Shown here: one piece after another, positions 33,966 through 43,361 of the stretch
How positions within the stretch are numbered: position 1 is the first letter of the stretch
Layout of the letters: each line of letters begins with the position of its first letter
From: Lacihabitans sp. CS3-21
GTDB taxonomy: Bacteria > Bacteroidota > Bacteroidia > Cytophagales > Spirosomataceae
DNA: 57,952 nucleotides
Reading direction: 5' to 3'
NCBI RefSeq assembly: GCF_024343675.1
Contig: NZ_RJUD01000022.1
Span: 1-57,952, forward strand
Program-made: the position numbers and the translations under genes
The notes under the pieces: model-generated
The model's input: the letters and a program-made list of their open reading frames with translations, nothing else
Told to the model about the DNA's origin: nothing
The model's database searches: none

Positions 33966-35885
33966 ATGGGTAATCCTCTTTTCAAAGAACCGATAGCATA
34001 CGAAAAAATACCAACGAGAATTTTTAATGATCCAAGAGAAGCATCGAAATCGGTGGCACATGAAATTGCGGATTTGATTAAATTAAAGCAACAAGAAGGA
34101 AAAAGGTGTGTTTTGGGTCTTGCAACAGGCTCTTCTCCTAAAACAGTTTATGCTGAACTGGTAAGAATGCATAGAGAAGAAGGTTTGAGCTTCAAAAATG
34201 TAGTTTCATTCAATCTTGATGAATACTATCCGATGGAGCCAGACGCTATTCAAAGTTACTGGAGATTTATGAAGGAACAATTGTTTGATTTAGTGGATAT
34301 TCCAAAGGAGAATTATTTTTTACCTATTGGAGATATTCCTCAGAATCAAATAGAAGATTTTTGCAGAAGCTATGAAGCAAAAATAGATGATTTAGGAGGA
34401 TTAGATTTTCAGCTTTTGGGAATTGGTGGAAACGGACACATAGGATTTAATGAGCCTGGGTCTTTAATTAACTCCAAAACTCGTTTGATGATGTTAGATC
34501 ATTCCACTAGGGCCGCAGCCGTTATGGATTTTGGAGGAGAACTCATTAAAGTTCCAAAGAAAGCCATCACAATGGGTGTCTCTAAAATACTACAAGCAAA
34601 GCGGGTAGTACTTTTAGCCTGGGGAGAGAGAAAGGCAACTATGATAGCTGATGCTGTTGAGGGTTCTGTATCAGAGCATAATCCGTCATCTTATTTACAG
34701 AATCACAATAATGTGTTGTTTGTAGTAGATAGTGCTGCTGCTTCCGAGCTTAAGAGGATGAAGTCTCCGTGGTTAGTGGAAGATGTTATTTGGGACAGCA
34801 AATTGACTAAAAAAGCGGTTTGTAGTTTAGCTTTAGATTTGAAAAAGCCAGTACTCAAACTTACCAACAAAGATTATAACGACAATGGCTTGTCAGATTT
34901 ACTGGCAGGGTATGGTCAAGCATACGAAATAAACATTGAAGTATTTAATCAACTTCAGCATTCTATCACAGGATGGCCAGGAGGAAAGCCTAATGCGGAT
35001 GATACAAATCGACCTGAAAGAGCTCTTCCAGAAAGAAAAAGAGTTATAATTTTCAGTCCGCACCCCGACGATGATATTATTTCAATGGGTGGTACTTTTC
35101 AAAGATTAGTGGATCAAGGTCATGAAGTCCATGTAGCTTATCAAACATCTGGAAATATTGCAGTTTCAGACGATGAAGCAATAAGATTTATTGATTTTGT
35201 GGTTGACTTCAATAGGCAGTTTGGAATTAACAATGATGAAACTTCCACGATATTTGAAAATGCAAAATCGTTTCTTCAAAACAAAAAAGACAGTGAACTT
35301 GACACCTCGGAAGTGAGACATGTAAAAGGTCTAATACGTAAAGGAGAGGCTAAAAATACTTGTAGATTTGTGGGAATTCCTGTAGAAAACGCTCACTTTC
35401 TAAATATGCCATTTTATGAAACAGGGCAGGTGCAAAAAGCTCCACTGGGTAAAATAGATATAGAAATTACCAAAGACTTGATTGAGAAAATAAAACCTCA
35501 TCAAATATACGCCGCTGGTGATTTGGCTGACCCACACGGAACACATAAAGTTTGTCTTGATGCTATTATGGAGGCTGTTTCAGACTTGAAGCATAAAAAC
35601 TTCATGAAGGATTGCTGGGTTTGGTTATACCGTGGAGCATGGGCTGAGTGGGAAATACATGAGATTGAGATGGCCGTACCAATGAGTCCTGATCAAGTAA
35701 TTCAGAAAAGGCTGGGTATATTCAAGCATCAATCACAAAAAGATGGTGTTGTGTTTCAAGGATCAGATGCTCGAGAATTTTGGCAAAGAGCGGAGGAAAG
35801 AAATGGTACAACAGCCGAACTTTATAATAAACTTGGATTAGCAGAATACGAAGCTATGGAAGCATTTGTAAGATGGAAATATTGA
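33966..35885 (+). CDS. nagB: Glucosamine-6-phosphate deaminase fused to an LmbE/PIG-L deacetylase-like domain
   Basis: Residues 1-270 are NagB, converting glucosamine-6-phosphate to fructose-6-phosphate and ammonia (FNLDEYYPM, GIGGNGHIGFNEPGS). From about 355 a LmbE/PIG-L domain begins (IFSPHPDDDIISMGGT, H366 then PDDD), which binds zinc and deacetylates GlcNAc-type sugars in relatives. The whole is 639 aa. This fusion is known in Bacteroidota. It connects naturally to the hexosaminidase locus earlier in the window and to amino-sugar recycling. A TATTTTTG -7 box lies at 33932-33939. The gene is followed by a palindromic terminator. Confidence 0.95.
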   Translation: MGNPLFKEPIAYEKIPTRIFNDPREASKSVAHEIADLIKLKQQEGKRCVLGLATGSSPKTVYAELVRMHREEGLSFKNVVSFNLDEYYPMEPDAIQSYWRFMKEQLFDLVDIPKENYFLPIGDIPQNQIEDFCRSYEAKIDDLGGLDFQLLGIGGNGHIGFNEPGSLINSKTRLMMLDHSTRAAAVMDFGGELIKVPKKAITMGVSKILQAKRVVLLAWGERKATMIADAVEGSVSEHNPSSYLQNHNNVLFVVDSAAASELKRMKSPWLVEDVIWDSKLTKKAVCSLALDLKKPVLKLTNKDYNDNGLSDLLAGYGQAYEINIEVFNQLQHSITGWPGGKPNADDTNRPERALPERKRVIIFSPHPDDDIISMGGTFQRLVDQGHEVHVAYQTSGNIAVSDDEAIRFIDFVVDFNRQFGINNDETSTIFENAKSFLQNKKDSELDTSEVRHVKGLIRKGEAKNTCRFVGIPVENAHFLNMPFYETGQVQKAPLGKIDIEITKDLIEKIKPHQIYAAGDLADPHGTHKVCLDAIMEAVSDLKHKNFMKDCWVWLYRGAWAEWEIHEIEMAVPMSPDQVIQKRLGIFKHQSQKDGVVFQGSDAREFWQRAEERNGTTAELYNKLGLAEYEAMEAFVRWKY

Positions 35886-35890
35886 TGATT

Positions 35891-35928
35891 TTTGATTAAG
35901 GTATTTTTTAAAATACTTTAATCAAAAA
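35891..35928 (+). terminator. Hairpin after nagB
   Basis: TTTGATTAAGGTATTTT and AAAATACTTTAATCAAA form a 17-bp stem with one wobble and a 3-nt loop, directly after the nagB stop. It is AT-rich with only a short T-run after it, so its strength is uncertain. Confidence 0.55.
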
Positions 35929-36030
35929 TTTGTATTATTCAAATATTTTATTTTACTTTATGGTCAAATGGTACGTTTCTTGCGACGAAATTTATATCTT
36001 TTCGAAGGGTCACGTACTTAACCAACCATT

Positions 36031-36186
36031 ATGAAGAAAATAAATTTTTTTATGACTGTTCAGTGGCTAATTTTCATGCCGCTGATACTCCCTTTAGGAA
36101 TAATCACTGGTGCTTTTGAAGGCGTGAAGAAAATATTTGAACAAGCCTCGTCGGATATACTCGAAAAGCAAGAAGTTATTTCTTAA
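36031..36186 (+). CDS. Small membrane protein, 51 aa
   Basis: ATG at 36031 opens a 51-codon frame starting MKKINFFMTVQWLIFMPLI, with one hydrophobic segment (about 9-26), then a charged amphipathic tail (EGVKKIFEQASSDILEKQEV). It lies in an otherwise empty 297-bp gap and its stop overlaps the stop of the convergent pseudouridine synthase gene by 4 bp. The composition looks coding, but I recognise no family. It could be a single-pass inner-membrane microprotein. Confidence 0.5.
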   Translation: MKKINFFMTVQWLIFMPLILPLGIITGAFEGVKKIFEQASSDILEKQEVIS

Positions 36187-36914
36187 TGTATAAAGCCGAG
36201 ATTTTCTAATTTGATATCCTCATCATCGAGGCTTAGAAACTCTTCCCAAAATGGCTGCTCTGGTACAGCTGCCCTACATATAATGGGCTCGTTTTTTACT
36301 GGATGCATGAAATAAATTCGTCTTGCGTGGAGATTTATCGATCCATCCTGATTACCCCTTGGCGATCCGTATTTTACATCACCTTTTATTGGGCAACCCA
36401 ATGATGCCAGCTGTACCCTAATTTGATGTGGTCTGCCAGTGATTGGGCTTACTTCTATCAAATGATATTTATTGATGTTACCCATGTATCGGTAAGTAAG
36501 CTCGGCTTTTTGTGAGTCGGGAACTTCTGTATCATAGGCAGTCACTGTATTTGATGCACTGTCTTTTTTTAGCCAATGTACTAGTCTGCCTGCCTTCTTT
36601 TCTGGTTTTTTGTAGGTTATTGCCCAATATGTTTTCTGTACCAGTCTTTTTCTGAAGATCTCGTTCATTCTTGTGAGTGCTTTGGAGGTCTTTGCAAACA
36701 CCACTATTCCACTTACAGGTCTATCTAGTCTATGAATAGTACCCAAGAAAACATCCCCAGGTTTATTGTGAGTTACTTTAATGTATTCTTTTACGTAATC
36801 CTCAAGAGTTTTATCTTTAGTAATATCTTCATGCACCAGCACTCCTGCTGCTTTGTTTACAATTATCAGGTGATTGTCCTCATATATTACGTGAAATGGC
36901 TCTTTTTGCTTCAT
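36183..36914 (-). CDS. RluA-family RNA pseudouridine synthase
   Basis: Converts uridine to pseudouridine in rRNA or tRNA. It is 243 aa, with the catalytic Asp at residue 64 in the family motif GTIHRLDRPVSG. Other RluA elements are LVHEDI, QKTYWAI and TGRPHQIRVQLASLGCPIKGD. There is no S4 domain. It overlaps the upstream dxr gene by 4 bp (ATGA), so the two are translated together. The target nucleotide cannot be predicted. Confidence 0.93.
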   Translation of the reverse strand: MKQKEPFHVIYEDNHLIIVNKAAGVLVHEDITKDKTLEDYVKEYIKVTHNKPGDVFLGTIHRLDRPVSGIVVFAKTSKALTRMNEIFRKRLVQKTYWAITYKKPEKKAGRLVHWLKKDSASNTVTAYDTEVPDSQKAELTYRYMGNINKYHLIEVSPITGRPHQIRVQLASLGCPIKGDVKYGSPRGNQDGSINLHARRIYFMHPVKNEPIICRAAVPEQPFWEEFLSLDDEDIKLENLGFIH

Positions 36915-38071
36915 GATTTTGATATTTTTGTTAAAGCTGCTTGTCTTGTTGATTTATCTGTTTCTATATAATCGTCTATAGTTGGTTTTTCTACAAAAGG
37001 AATGGTCTGCATGCAGTATGATATGATGTCAGACATTTCTAAAAATCCGATTTTATCCTTCAAAAACGCATCCACTGCAATTTCATTGGCAGCGTTTAGT
37101 ATGCAAGGCATATTTCCGCCTTTTTTTAATGCTTCAAAAGCCAAACCCAGGTTTCTAAATGTCTCCAAATCGGGTTTTTCGAAAGTCAGATTTGGGTAAT
37201 TTATAAAATCAAATCTTGGAAAATCAGACTTTAGTCTTTTAGGGAAACCCAAAGCGTACTGAATTGGCAATTTCATGTCTGGCAAACCTAGTTGGGCTTT
37301 TATGCTGCCGTCCTCAAACTGCACCAACGAATGCACGATACTTTGAGGATGAACGACCACATCTATTTGGTCTGGTTTAAGGTCAAACAACCACTTGGCT
37401 TCAATAACCTCCAACCCTTTGTTCATCATACTAGCGGAGTCGATGGTTATTTTGGCTCCCATGTCCCAGTTAGGGTGTTTTAAGGCTTGTTCTTTTTTTA
37501 CATTTTCAAGAAAAACCTTATTTTTTCCTCTAAAAGGGCCACCCGAGGCAGTCAATATAATCTTTTCGATAGGATTAACATATTCGCCTACCAAACATTG
37601 AAATATGGCCGAATGCTCAGAATCAACAGGAAGGATATCAACTTTGTTTTCTATTGCTAGCTTTGTAATTATCTCACCAGCAACTACTAATGTTTCTTTA
37701 TTTGCTAAAGCTATATGTTTACCTGCTTTTATGGCATTGATTGTAGGAATCAGACCAGAATACCCAACAAGAGCTGTTAAAACCGTATGAACATTTTCGT
37801 TTTCTACTACTGATGCTAGAGATTTTTGACCACAGTAAACTTTGATATCCAATGGATCAAGGGCGGCATTTACTTTGTCATAGAGTGTTTCTTCACCTAT
37901 AACGACCACATTTGGTTTGAATTTAACCGCCTGTTCTATTAGCAAATCAGCATTGGATTGAGCAGTTAACACCTCCACCTCGAAAAGGTCACTGTTGGCA
38001 GCAATTACGTCCAAGGCTTGTGTTCCGATCGAACCTGTAGAACCTAATATGGCTATTTTTTTCTTCATCAA
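36911..38071 (-). CDS. dxr: 1-deoxy-D-xylulose-5-phosphate reductoisomerase
   Basis: Second enzyme of the non-mevalonate isoprenoid pathway, NADPH-dependent. It is 386 aa. The Rossmann motif GSTGSIGTQALDV is at about 10-22. Also present are ALANKETLVVAG, the metal-site segment PVDSEHSAIFQCL and DMGAKITIDSASMMNKGLEVIEA with the substrate-binding Ser/Asn/Lys/Glu. The start is either of two adjacent ATG codons. It is followed by the overlapping pseudouridine synthase gene. Confidence 0.97.
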   Translation of the reverse strand: MMKKKIAILGSTGSIGTQALDVIAANSDLFEVEVLTAQSNADLLIEQAVKFKPNVVVIGEETLYDKVNAALDPLDIKVYCGQKSLASVVENENVHTVLTALVGYSGLIPTINAIKAGKHIALANKETLVVAGEIITKLAIENKVDILPVDSEHSAIFQCLVGEYVNPIEKIILTASGGPFRGKNKVFLENVKKEQALKHPNWDMGAKITIDSASMMNKGLEVIEAKWLFDLKPDQIDVVVHPQSIVHSLVQFEDGSIKAQLGLPDMKLPIQYALGFPKRLKSDFPRFDFINYPNLTFEKPDLETFRNLGLAFEALKKGGNMPCILNAANEIAVDAFLKDKIGFLEMSDIISYCMQTIPFVEKPTIDDYIETDKSTRQAALTKISKS

Positions 38072-38254
38072 AAATCCTTAAAAACTAAAATGGTTTGCAA
38101 AAGTAGTGGTTTTAGAGCTAAAAGTGGCTATTCGCAAGGAATATGTGTGTTATATATATTTAATAATAGGGATAATGGCACACAGATAAAACAGAAGCAA
38201 GCAATTACGAATATCGCTGGTTCTTTTTCTACGGTTTGTTTATGGCATCAATTT

Positions 38255-38815
38255 CTATTGATCTGCAAAATCCATCACCACAATATTCCAGTTACTTTCT
38301 GTAAAACTGTCGAAAAACGAATGTATTATTTCAAATCCACTTTTTTGGTGGGCTTTTAGTGAACGCGGGTTATACTCACTGATGTCTGTTACAGCGAAAT
38401 CGTAATTGGACTTTAGTTCTTCTTTGTAAAAAGCATAGAGTTTTTCTACCAAACCCTGCCCTCTGTAGTTTTTGTCGATGCAGAGTTGGCCTACAAAAAT
38501 GTATTTGTAGCTAATCATAGGACGATTTTTGTGAGTCAAACTAGCCACGGTTGAAAACAGTTCGTCGAAAACTGGCATGTCTTTGGCGGCACTTTCAAGC
38601 ATGGCTATGGCATATGCTACAACTATACCATTTTCGGTAATTACAACAGAAGGCTCGGCATCATTTATTTTTTTCAATTGCTCAAAAGTATGTTCAGCTG
38701 TCACAAACCCTTGAGATTCTTTTTCGGCATCTGACAAATGTTTCTTGAGATTTCGTTTTTGCAGATTTAAAATCTGCCTTATACTTTCGTCCGAATACGC
38801 CCTTTCAAATTTCAT
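38255..38815 (-). CDS. GNAT-family N-acetyltransferase
   Basis: A 186-aa acetyltransferase-fold protein starting MKFERAYSDESIRQILNLQ; an upstream ATG at 38869 lies inside the ahcY terminator and is rejected. The acetyl-CoA loop motif is present as QLCIDKNYRGQGLVEKLYAFY (motif A, RGQGL). The C-terminal YNPRSLKAHQKSGFEII is the usual GNAT end. Substrate unknown. It lies just downstream of the ahcY terminator on the same strand. Confidence 0.85.
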   Translation of the reverse strand: MKFERAYSDESIRQILNLQKRNLKKHLSDAEKESQGFVTAEHTFEQLKKINDAEPSVVITENGIVVAYAIAMLESAAKDMPVFDELFSTVASLTHKNRPMISYKYIFVGQLCIDKNYRGQGLVEKLYAFYKEELKSNYDFAVTDISEYNPRSLKAHQKSGFEIIHSFFDSFTESNWNIVVMDFADQ

Positions 38816-38821
38816 AATAAA

Positions 38822-38857
38822 CAAAAAACCATCCTCACCAAAGGTAAGAATGGTTGT
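38822..38857 (-). terminator. Terminator of ahcY
   Basis: On the minus strand AACCATTCTTACC-ttt-GGTGAGGATGGTT forms a 13-bp stem with two wobbles, followed by TTTTGTTT, 22 bp after the ahcY stop. Confidence 0.75.
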
Positions 38858-38878
38858 CTTAAGAAACAATAATGTATA

Positions 38879-40192
38879 TCAATATCTGTACATTTCTGCT
38901 TTAAATGGGCCATCTACACTAACACCGATGTAGTCGGCTTGCTCTTTGCTCAAGATGTCTAATTTAGCACCTACATGAGCCAAGTGGAAAGCTGCAACTT
39001 TCTCGTCTAATGCTTTTGGCAATACGTAAACTTTTTTCTCATAGGCAGCTGTATTGTTCCAAAGTTCCAATTGTGCCAATGTTTGGTTGGAGAACGAGCA
39101 AGACATCACGAATGATGGGTGACCCATAGCACAACCTAAGTTCACCAATCTACCCTCAGCCAAAATTATAATATCTTTACCTTCTACATTGTACATATCT
39201 ACTTGTGGCTTGATGACGTTTTTAGTGCTACCATAGTTTTGATTTAACCAAGCCATATCAATCTCATTGTCGAAGTGACCGATGTTACATACGATTGCTT
39301 TGTCACGCATTTTTAAGAAATGCTCGCTTCTGATGATTTTGTAGTTACCAGTAGCAGTCACAAAGATTTGAGCTCTTGTACAAGCCTCGTCCATAGTTAC
39401 TACTTCAAAACCGTCCATAGCTGCTTGCAAAGCACATATTGGGTCAATTTCGGTTACCAACACTCTACATCCAGCTCCTTTCAATGATTCAGCAGAACCT
39501 TTACCTACGTCGCCATAACCAGCTACTACTGCAACTTTTCCAGCCAACATCAAGTCAGTAGCACGACGGATAGCGTCAACTAACGACTCTTTACAGCCAT
39601 ATTTGTTATCAAACTTAGATTTTGTTACTGAGTCATTTACATTGATTGCAGGCAACAACAATGTGCCGTTTTTCATTCTTTCGTAAAGACGGTGAACACC
39701 TGTAGTAGTTTCTTCAGAAAGTCCTTTGATACCACTTGCGAGTTCTGGATAAACATCAAAAACCATGTTGGTTAAATCACCACCATCATCAAGAATCATG
39801 TTTAGCGGTTGTTTTTCTTCTCCGAAAAACAATGTTTGTTCAATACACCAGTCAAACTCTTCGGCTGTTTGGCCTTTCCAAGCATAAACCTGAATACCTG
39901 CAGCGGCAATAGCAGCGGCAGCATGGTCTTGCGTAGAGAAGATATTACATGATGACCAAGTTACTTCAGCTCCAAGTTCTACCAAAGTTTCGATCAAAAC
40001 GGCAGTTTGGATAGTCATGTGAAGACAACCAGCTACTCTTGCACCTGCTAAAGGCTTAGATGGACCATATTCTTTTCTGATTTCCATCAAACCTGGCATT
40101 TCTGCTTCGGCCAATTGTATTTCTTTACGACCCCATTCGGCCAAAGAGATGTCCTTAACTTTGTAAGGAACGTATGCATTTTCTGATTTCAT
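38879..40192 (-). CDS. ahcY: Adenosylhomocysteinase
   Basis: Hydrolyses S-adenosylhomocysteine to adenosine and homocysteine, keeping methylation going. It is 437 aa. The NAD-binding motif is [18 protein letters not shown]. Substrate motifs include [30 protein letters not shown] and [16 protein letters not shown] (active-site Lys/Asp). The C-terminal KAEMYRY is the conserved tail that reaches the neighbouring subunit. A TATTTTTG box at 40250-40257 (minus strand) may be its promoter. I saw no SAH riboswitch in the leader. Confidence 0.98.
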   Translation of the reverse strand: MKSENAYVPYKVKDISLAEWGRKEIQLAEAEMPGLMEIRKEYGPSKPLAGARVAGCLHMTIQTAVLIETLVELGAEVTWSSCNIFSTQDHAAAAIAAAGIQVYAWKGQTAEEFDWCIEQTLFFGEEKQPLNMILDDGGDLTNMVFDVYPELASGIKGLSEETTTGVHRLYERMKNGTLLLPAINVNDSVTKSKFDNKYGCKESLVDAIRRATDLMLAGKVAVVAGYGDVGKGSAESLKGAGCRVLVTEIDPICALQAAMDGFEVVTMDEACTRAQIFVTATGNYKIIRSEHFLKMRDKAIVCNIGHFDNEIDMAWLNQNYGSTKNVIKPQVDMYNVEGKDIIILAEGRLVNLGCAMGHPSFVMSCSFSNQTLAQLELWNNTAAYEKKVYVLPKALDEKVAAFHLAHVGAKLDILSKEQADYIGVSVDGPFKAEMYRY

Positions 40193-40362
40193 AAAAGGTA
40201 TTTTATCTATAAATACTTGATAATATGTTGCTATTGTCTAATAACATTGCAAAAATAATATAAAATATCTACAAACTAAAAGAAATTTAGTAAAAATATC
40301 TATTTTGACTTATCGAAAGTTGTTTTTGTTCAAAAAGCATCACTTTTTGGGTGTCTGAAAAC

Positions 40363-40396
40363 AAAAAAGACTTGGCCTTACCAAGTCTTTTTTTAA
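40363..40396. terminator. Terminator after the FKBP operon
   Basis: AAAAAAGACTTGG-cctta-CCAAGTCTTTTTTT is a symmetrical hairpin flanked by A- and T-runs, just after the stop of the minus-strand FKBP gene at 40418. Confidence 0.85.
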
Positions 40397-40417
40397 GAAT
40401 TATATTGAATACTTTTA

Positions 40418-41284
40418 CTATAAACCATTTACGGTAAGAATCTCTATATCAAATATCAATGGAGTATATGGCGGAATAGAACCACTGCCGTTGGTACCAT
40501 ACCCAATTGAAGAAGGGAATATGATTCTAGCCTTTTCGCCCTTTCTGAGTTTTGAAATCCCCTCCGAAAATCCGGCGATGGCCGAAGAAGAACCGATTAC
40601 TAAACCAAAAGTTCCACTGTCAAAGCTGGTTTCGTTTAAGAACATGCCGTTATATTTTACAGAAACATTATCTCCAGTTTTCAGCGAATCATTGGTGGTT
40701 TTTGCACTTGTTCTAATAAATCGCAAGCCAGAGGTTGTTTTTTCTGTAAGTGTCAAACCTTTCTTTTTAACATAATTATTGATTTTGTCATCTTCTGACA
40801 ACAAATCTACTAATTCTATTTCAGCAATTATTACAGCATATTTCTCTACACCAGTGGGCGGATTTTCATAATATGCTTGATAGGATGGAATTAAGAATGT
40901 TCCTTTTTCTCCTTCTTTGAGCAACAACAAGGCAAATTTGAATCCGTCGAATGCCTGTGTTGTATAAAAATTGAACATAGCTGAATCGGCAGTTGTTTTC
41001 TTTACAATTTCTTTACCGTCAATTGTTTTCAAAGTGTAGGCAACATGCAAATCATAGGCGGAAGAAACTGCAAGACCAGCACTGTTGGTTTTTGAAATAT
41101 TATAGTATATGCCCGTTGCAGCATTTTTAGTGAGTGTTAAAGAATTGGTTTGTCCATATTCTATTATCTTCAACTCTTCATTTTTTGCTAAAAGGTCTAG
41201 GTCAGTTTCCACATATTTTCCTAAACAAGAAGACAATAAAATACTCGACACTATTAAAACTGCGAACCTCTTCAATAAAAACAT
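40418..41284 (-). CDS. FKBP-type peptidyl-prolyl isomerase lipoprotein, two-domain
   Basis: A 288-aa lipoprotein (Cys20 in LSSCLGK). The C-terminal domain (about 185-288) is a proper FKBP (GDNVSVKYNGMF, FDSGTFGLVIG, GISKLRKGEKARIIFPSSIGYG, PPYTPLIFDIEIL). An N-terminal segment (about 45-165) has the same beta layout (AYDLHVAYTLKTIDG, ALLLLKEGEKGTFLIPS) but lacks most active-site residues, so it looks like a degenerate FKBP domain. It follows a second FKBP gene by 43 bp. Related to the gliding-motility FKBPs (GldI) of Bacteroidota, though motility cannot be inferred here. Confidence 0.87.
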   Translation of the reverse strand: MFLLKRFAVLIVSSILLSSCLGKYVETDLDLLAKNEELKIIEYGQTNSLTLTKNAATGIYYNISKTNSAGLAVSSAYDLHVAYTLKTIDGKEIVKKTTADSAMFNFYTTQAFDGFKFALLLLKEGEKGTFLIPSYQAYYENPPTGVEKYAVIIAEIELVDLLSEDDKINNYVKKKGLTLTEKTTSGLRFIRTSAKTTNDSLKTGDNVSVKYNGMFLNETSFDSGTFGLVIGSSSAIAGFSEGISKLRKGEKARIIFPSSIGYGTNGSGSIPPYTPLIFDIEILTVNGL

Positions 41285-41327
41285 TTCAACTACTATTTAA
41301 TAAATATAAAACGATAAACTCAAGCTA

Positions 41328-42164
41328 TTATTTCTTGATATCATTTAAGGTAATATCAAAAACTAAAGGAGTATTAGGGGGTATTGGACCACCACCTTGC
41401 TCTCCGTATGCCAATGCCGAAGGGATAATAAATGTACTTTTTCCACCCTTTTTCATTGTTTTTAAAGCAAATTCCCAACCAGGAATTACTTTGCTTTGAC
41501 CTAGTGGCACTTCGAAAGGCTGACCATTTGATTGGTCAAATATTTTGCCGTCCATAAACTTGCCAACATATTCTACTACTACGGTCTCACCATCCACTGG
41601 CGTTGCCCCGGTGCCCACACTATTTTCAGTGTAGTATATACCTTCGGCAGTTTTTAGTGCGTTTTTCATGCTTTTCGCAGCATAATCAGCAACGGTTTTT
41701 GGCTCAAGAGATTTTTTATCGGCCAACTCTTTGTCAAATTCAGCTCTTGTTTGCACTTTGTGCATTTTCACGATGAATTTCAAATCGCTTCCTTTAGCAA
41801 TTCCTGGCGAAAGCGGCTGTCCCATTAACTTAAATAGCGAGTCAGCGTTTACAAGTACAGTTGTACTATCTCCCTCTCCTATATGATAAAGAGCGTTTTC
41901 AAAAGAACCTTTAAACGCACCTTTTTGGATAGGAACTATAAAAGCTTGTCCTTCTTTGTAACTGTCCTTAATAACCGAATCAGCGGCCGTTTTAATAATT
42001 AAATCAAAAGAAATAATATCGCCGTCTTTACCGACTTTGCCTGATTTTCCTTTTTCATGGATTTGCAATCTGTCACCGTCTTTTGTGGTGGTTACTTTGA
42101 ACTTATCACAAGAAACCAAGCCCAAAACAGCAAGGATTGTCAAAACGCTAAATGTAAATTTCAT
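41328..42164 (-). CDS. FKBP-type peptidyl-prolyl isomerase lipoprotein, GldI-like
   Basis: A 278-aa lipoprotein (Cys19 in GLVSCDKF) with two FKBP-related regions. The C-terminal domain (about 180-278) is well conserved (GETVVVEYVGKFMDGKIFDQS, VIPGWEFALKTMKKGGKSTFIIPSALAYGEQG, IPPNTPLVFDITL). The N-terminal region is degenerate (GDIISFDLIIKTAADSVIKDS). It assists folding of exported proteins at proline bonds. The gene order ndk / DHH phosphoesterase / FKBP resembles the neighbourhood of gldI in Flavobacteriia, from memory. Confidence 0.88.
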   Translation of the reverse strand: MKFTFSVLTILAVLGLVSCDKFKVTTTKDGDRLQIHEKGKSGKVGKDGDIISFDLIIKTAADSVIKDSYKEGQAFIVPIQKGAFKGSFENALYHIGEGDSTTVLVNADSLFKLMGQPLSPGIAKGSDLKFIVKMHKVQTRAEFDKELADKKSLEPKTVADYAAKSMKNALKTAEGIYYTENSVGTGATPVDGETVVVEYVGKFMDGKIFDQSNGQPFEVPLGQSKVIPGWEFALKTMKKGGKSTFIIPSALAYGEQGGGPIPPNTPLVFDITLNDIKK

Positions 42165-42192
42165 CTGTTTGTATTTTATGATTATAAAAATG

Positions 42193-43251
42193 TTAATTTG
42201 GTTGTAATTCTATTTGAGATTTTAAATAAGGCAGCAAAGTTAAGAATTTTTGGACAGTTTGTTCTAGTGAAAGACTTGACCTTCCACCGGCAGCATTTTT
42301 ATGTCCTCCACCTTCGAAGTAATCTCGTGCTAAATCAGCAACTGAAAAGTCATGAACTGAACGAAATGAAATCTTGATAAGTCCTTCTTTTTCGATAAAA
42401 ATGGCCGACATTACCGAGCCAGCAATGGATAAGCCGTAGTTTACAATTCCTTCTGTGTCGCCGTTTTTTGAGTTAAATTTTTTTAATTCTTTTTCTGATA
42501 TATAAGTGTAGCAAACTCGGTATTCGGGCAAATAGGTCATTTTTTTGCTCAATACATAGCCAAGAAACTGAAGTTTCTCAAAATCATTTTGGTCAAATAG
42601 GCTCCTATGAATGGATGAAGGGACTACGCCTTTTGCCAGTAATTTGCCAGCAATACTGTGTACTTCAGGCGTAGTGGCTGGATATTTAAATGAACCAGTA
42701 TCGGTCAAAAGACCTGTATATAAACAAGTGGCAACCTCAAGGTCTATCATAGACTCATGACCTAGTTTAACAATCATTTGATAAATAAGCTCACATGTGG
42801 ATGAAGCGTGTTCGTTCCAGTATATTAAATCTCCGAAATCTTCGGGCTGTTCGTGGTGGTCAATGATTATTTTTTTGGCAGAAGAATTCAGTACGACATC
42901 TTTCATGTCTTTCATCCTTGAACCAGATGAAAAGTCCGTACAATAAATCAAGTCGGCTTCGGCTATTAGCCCATTAGCTAGTGCTTTGTTTTTATTATCG
43001 TAAACCACAATAGAAGGAACGCCGGGCATCCATGCTATAAATTCTGCGTAGTCAGTAGGGCTGATAAAAGTGACTTTTTCAAAATCAAACTTCTTGATAT
43101 AATTCCAAAGTCCCAAAGCTGAGCCAAAGGCATCGCCGTCGGGGTTTTGATGACTTGTGATTACAATATTTCTTGCTTTTTTTGTCCAATCTAAATATAA
43201 ATCCAGCTTGTGTTTGTCGTCTGTAAAGTACTCTACCATATTATTTTTCAA
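42193..43251 (-). CDS. DHH-family phosphoesterase (NrnA-like)
   Basis: A 352-aa DHH/DHHA1 protein similar to bifunctional oligoribonuclease/pAp phosphatases (NrnA), which degrade nanoRNA or hydrolyse 3'-phosphoadenosine 5'-phosphate. Motifs: SHQNPDGDAFGSALGL (about 34-49), the DHH itself in IIIDHHEQPEDFGD, and the DHHA1 glycine motif GGGHKNAAGGRSS near the C terminus. The first or the fifth codon (MVEYFTDD) could be the start. It is the first gene of the operon with the two FKBP lipoproteins. Confidence 0.92.
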   Translation of the reverse strand: MKNNMVEYFTDDKHKLDLYLDWTKKARNIVITSHQNPDGDAFGSALGLWNYIKKFDFEKVTFISPTDYAEFIAWMPGVPSIVVYDNKNKALANGLIAEADLIYCTDFSSGSRMKDMKDVVLNSSAKKIIIDHHEQPEDFGDLIYWNEHASSTCELIYQMIVKLGHESMIDLEVATCLYTGLLTDTGSFKYPATTPEVHSIAGKLLAKGVVPSSIHRSLFDQNDFEKLQFLGYVLSKKMTYLPEYRVCYTYISEKELKKFNSKNGDTEGIVNYGLSIAGSVMSAIFIEKEGLIKISFRSVHDFSVADLARDYFEGGGHKNAAGGRSSLSLEQTVQKFLTLLPYLKSQIELQPN

Positions 43252-43313
43252 TTCGTTCGCAATTTACGAAGCTATTTTCTTAAAATCTCTACTTGCTACA
43301 AATAATAGAACTT

Positions 43314-43344
43314 ATTGAAACGAGGCCAAAATGTATTATTTTTG
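43314..43344 (+). promoter_or_regulatory. Predicted ndk promoter
   Basis: ATTG (43314-43317), a 19-nt spacer and TATTTTTG (43337-43344) match the Bacteroidota consensus apart from the first base of the -33 element. The start codon follows 17 bp later, so the leader is very short. Confidence 0.5.
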
Positions 43345-43361
43345 CAAAAAAATAAATTAAC

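Noticed and set aside
40193-40417. Possible SAH riboswitch in the ahcY leader
   Set aside because: The leader is AT-rich and shows none of the conserved SAH-riboswitch core; only a -7 box is visible.
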